Below, piece after piece: positions 61,776 through 64,000 of a stretch of 64,000 bases of DNA. The translations under genes were made by a program, and so were the position numbers. The notes beneath the pieces were generated by a model. That model saw only the letters and a program-made list of their open reading frames with translations. It made no database searches and was not told the DNA's origin. Each line of letters starts with the position of its first letter. Position 1 is the first letter of the stretch. Source of the stretch: Polynucleobacter difficilis (GTDB taxonomy: Bacteria > Pseudomonadota > Gammaproteobacteria > Burkholderiales > Burkholderiaceae); assembly GCF_003065365.1 (NCBI RefSeq), contig NZ_CP023276.1, forward strand, positions 124,001 to 188,000, given 5' to 3'.

Positions 61776-63158
61776 TTATTTTTTAAATAGGCCGCCAAGT
61801 CCTTTAGCCGCACCACGCGCTGCCATCGAGCCCATCATGCGGGCCATCTTGCCGCCCTTAAATTGCTTCATCATGGTTTGCATTTGCTCAAACTGCGCGA
61901 GCATACGATTGACTTCTTGCACTTGAACACCGGCGCCCGCAGCAATGCGGCGCTTACGACTTGCTTTAAGTAGCTCAGGCTTGCTGCGCTCTTGCGCGGT
62001 CATGCTATCGATGATGCCGCGCATGCGTTTGATTTGCAGATCGGCTTGACTCATATTGACCTTGCCCGCATTTTGCGTCATGTGGCTAGGTAATTTATCC
62101 AGCATATTGGCCATGCCGCCCATTTGTTGCATCTGGGTAATTTGATCCCGAAAGTCGGCTAGATCAAAACCACCCTTTTGCATCTTCACTGCCAGCTTCT
62201 CGGCTTTGGCAACGTCGATGTTTTGATGCGCTTGTTCAACCAACGCCAGAATATCGCCCATGCCCAAAATGCGATTAGCCATGCGTTCGGCATCAAACGG
62301 CTCAAGGCCATCCATCTTTTCGGCCACGCCGATGAACTTGAGCGGTACCCCAGTGACGTGGCGTACCGATAGGGCGGCACCACCACGGGAGTCACCATCG
62401 AGTTTGGTAAGTACTACACCGCTCAAGGGCAGCGCCTCATGGAATGCCTTGGCCGTGTTCACGGCATCTTGACCTAACATCGCATCGACCACAAAGAGAG
62501 TCTCGATCGGTTTGACTGCCATATGTAGTTGCGCGATTTCCTGCATCAAGGCTTCATCAATACCCAAGCGACCTGCGGTATCGACAATGAGCACATCAAA
62601 GTAGTGACGGCGTGCCCAGTCCAATGCATTGGTGGCAATGTCCACTGGCTTTTGATTGGTATTGCTCGGGAAGCACTCGACACCCACCAATTGACTGACG
62701 GTTTCCAATTGCTCAATCGCGGCAGGGCGATAGACGTCGCAGGAGACTGTTAAAACCTTTTTCTTTTTGGTTTCGCGCAACCATTTGGCGAGCTTGCCGA
62801 CCGAGGTGGTTTTACCTGCGCCTTGTAAGCCGGCCATCAAAATAACGGCAGGAGGTTGGGTGGCGAGGTTGAGTTCACTGCTTTGACTGCCGTCGCCAGC
62901 CATGACGCTGGTTAATTCCCGCTGGACCACCCCAACTAAGGCTTGCCCTGGACTGAGGCTACCAACCACATCCTCACCAAGGGCTTTGAATTTAACCTGT
63001 TCGAGCAGGGACTTGACTACGGGGAGTGCGACGTCGGCTTCGAGTAAGGCCAAACGGATCTCGCGCAGCATGTCTGCGGTGTTCTTTTCAGTGAGGCGAG
63101 CCTCACCGCGCATTGTTTTAACAACACGAGAAAGACGGTCTGTGAGGTTCTCTAGCAT
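61776..63158 (-). CDS. ffh: Signal recognition particle protein Ffh
   Basis: Ffh, with 4.5S RNA, targets nascent membrane proteins to the inner membrane. The 460-residue protein has the N domain, the G domain with GLQGAGKTTSVGKLA, DTAGRLGIDEALM and TKLDGDSRGGAALS, and a methionine-rich M domain that binds signal sequences (MQKGGFDLADFRDQITQMQQMGGM). It is divergent from the ypjD-like gene, with only 20 bases between the start codons. Confidence 0.98.
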   Translation of the reverse strand: MLENLTDRLSRVVKTMRGEARLTEKNTADMLREIRLALLEADVALPVVKSLLEQVKFKALGEDVVGSLSPGQALVGVVQRELTSVMAGDGSQSSELNLATQPPAVILMAGLQGAGKTTSVGKLAKWLRETKKKKVLTVSCDVYRPAAIEQLETVSQLVGVECFPSNTNQKPVDIATNALDWARRHYFDVLIVDTAGRLGIDEALMQEIAQLHMAVKPIETLFVVDAMLGQDAVNTAKAFHEALPLSGVVLTKLDGDSRGGAALSVRHVTGVPLKFIGVAEKMDGLEPFDAERMANRILGMGDILALVEQAHQNIDVAKAEKLAVKMQKGGFDLADFRDQITQMQQMGGMANMLDKLPSHMTQNAGKVNMSQADLQIKRMRGIIDSMTAQERSKPELLKASRKRRIAAGAGVQVQEVNRMLAQFEQMQTMMKQFKGGKMARMMGSMAARGAAKGLGGLFKK

Positions 63159-63178
63159 TTATCGATTAGACTTTCCAA

Positions 63179-64000
63179 ATGACAATTTTAGGTTACTCCA
63201 GCTTTGACTGGCTTCCCTCCGCACTTTATCTGCTTTTGCTGATCACATTAAGCGTGCGGCCGCGTAATCGGCCCGAGACCGAGCCCTTCATTTTTTTGGT
63301 GCAGGGCCTCATTTTCCTCATTCTATTGGTGCATGGCGCGGTCTTGCATGACTCCATCTTTACCCCTGAGGGCTTTGTCTTTGGGTTTGCGCAAAATCTC
63401 TCCTTAATTGCCTGGGTTGGACTGGCCTTTTATTGGGTTCAGAGCTGGATGTTGCCGATTTCCAGCATGCGCTTAATGGCCCTTGCCTTGGCGATGGTGT
63501 GCGCCATCCTGCCGGATATTTTTCCAGGGACCTTGCTCTCGGCCAGAACCGTCTCGGATGCTTGGTTCAAAGGGCATTTCATTGTGGCCACCAGCGCTGT
63601 TGGTTTGTTAAGCCTCGCTGTCATGCATGCGATTTTAATGAGCATTCAAGACCGGGCATTGCGTCGTCAATTTACCTATGCCCAAGATAGCCGTATTGGC
63701 CATTGGCTCGAGTCCCTGCCACCCTTAATGGCAATGGAAAGTCTCCTCTTTAACTTCATCTATGTGGGCTTTGCATTACTGAGTCTGACCGTGTTTTCTG
63801 GGCTCTTTTTTTCGCAAGCGCTGTTTGGTAGGCCACTCGTCTTTGATCACAAAACTATCTTCGCCTTGATCTCCTGGTTCTTGTTTGCCGGACTCATTGT
63901 GGCGCGTTGGCGTGTGGGTTTGCGCGGCTTAGTAGCGATTCGCTGGGTTTTGGGCGCCTACGTTGCGCTCATTCTGGCTTATGTGGGAAGCCGCTTTGTG
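63179..64000 (+). CDS. ypjD: Cytochrome c assembly-type membrane protein YpjD (partial, C-terminus beyond window)
   Basis: This is a polytopic inner-membrane protein of the CcsA/CcmC/HemX-like superfamily, related to cytochrome c biogenesis and heme handling. The frame is open from ATG 63179 to the window end (274 codons). Around eight hydrophobic helices are visible. The late segment LVAIRWVLGAYVALILAYVGSRFV matches the end of YpjD, so only a few residues should be missing. Its position next to ffh is the usual one in betaproteobacteria and gammaproteobacteria. Confidence 0.88.
   Translation, partial: MTILGYSSFDWLPSALYLLLLITLSVRPRNRPETEPFIFLVQGLIFLILLVHGAVLHDSIFTPEGFVFGFAQNLSLIAWVGLAFYWVQSWMLPISSMRLMALALAMVCAILPDIFPGTLLSARTVSDAWFKGHFIVATSAVGLLSLAVMHAILMSIQDRALRRQFTYAQDSRIGHWLESLPPLMAMESLLFNFIYVGFALLSLTVFSGLFFSQALFGRPLVFDHKTIFALISWFLFAGLIVARWRVGLRGLVAIRWVLGAYVALILAYVGSRFV

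Noticed and set aside
1..64000. Mobile elements, CRISPR arrays, toxin-antitoxin pairs, phage defence genes
   Set aside because: No transposase, integrase, regular repeat-spacer array or recognisable defence gene was found in any frame.

Overview
The window reads as a compact chromosome segment of a Burkholderiaceae betaproteobacterium, most probably Polynucleobacter or a close relative. The gene orders support this: dsbC-ubiH-like-ychF, apaG/rpe-trpEGDC, pilBCD-coaE-zapD-mutT, rplU-rpmA-obg-proB, rppH/proS, ffh/ypjD, and a complete dcw cluster ending in a Prx5-type peroxiredoxin and lpxC. Individual proteins also look betaproteobacterial (long MurD, DciA-like protein between lpxC and secA, CNP1-like lipoprotein beside rppH). 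No insertion sequences, prophage, CRISPR or integrase genes were seen. Genes are packed tightly, with many 1-4 base start/stop overlaps and five convergent pairs whose 3' ends overlap.

Layout. 1-4.2 kb: DsbC (cut by the window edge), a ubiquinone-type flavin hydroxylase, YchF, a small winged-helix protein and an MASE1-like membrane protein. 4.2-9.4 kb: trpC-D-G-E-rpe on the minus strand, apaG divergent, and a 39-residue membrane ORF. 9.4-14.4 kb: MltA, an enoyl-CoA hydratase, an M20 amidohydrolase and a FadD-type ligase. 14.4-19.5 kb: biotin genes bioA-F-D against bioB, then coq7. 19.5-38.9 kb: an upstream region rich in inverted repeats, a clear promoter with MraZ boxes, then mraZ-rsmH-ftsL-ftsI-murE-murF-mraY-murD-ftsW-murG-murC-ddl-ftsQ-ftsA-ftsZ, a peroxiredoxin and lpxC. 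38.8-44.7 kb: DciA-like, secA, argJ, a DUF815 ATPase and mutT. 44.7-48.8 kb (minus): pilB-pilC-pilD-coaE-zapD. 48.9-54.9 kb: an accessory-looking stretch with ogt, a squalene/phytoene synthase, a sodium:solute symporter, a ketopantoate-reductase-family enzyme, an FAH-family enzyme and a cysteine homologue of the GrdB/PrdB selenoprotein reductases. 54.9-64 kb: tRNA-Pro(CGG), ispB, rplU-rpmA-obg-proB, a CNP1-like lipoprotein, rppH, proS, ffh and the start of ypjD.

Together the genes cover peptidoglycan precursor synthesis and division, tryptophan, biotin, arginine and proline synthesis, ubiquinone synthesis (flavin hydroxylase, Coq7, octaprenyl diphosphate synthase), protein export (SecA, SRP54) and type IV pilus assembly. 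No whole new system stands out. The most interesting items are the 50.4-54.9 kb metabolic cluster containing the GrdB/PrdB-like protein, several regulatory structures (repeat array before the dcw promoter, perfect sigma70 promoter over the ispB start, hairpin covering the obg ribosome-binding site), and several single-domain versions of usually larger proteins (PilD, ProB, PilB).
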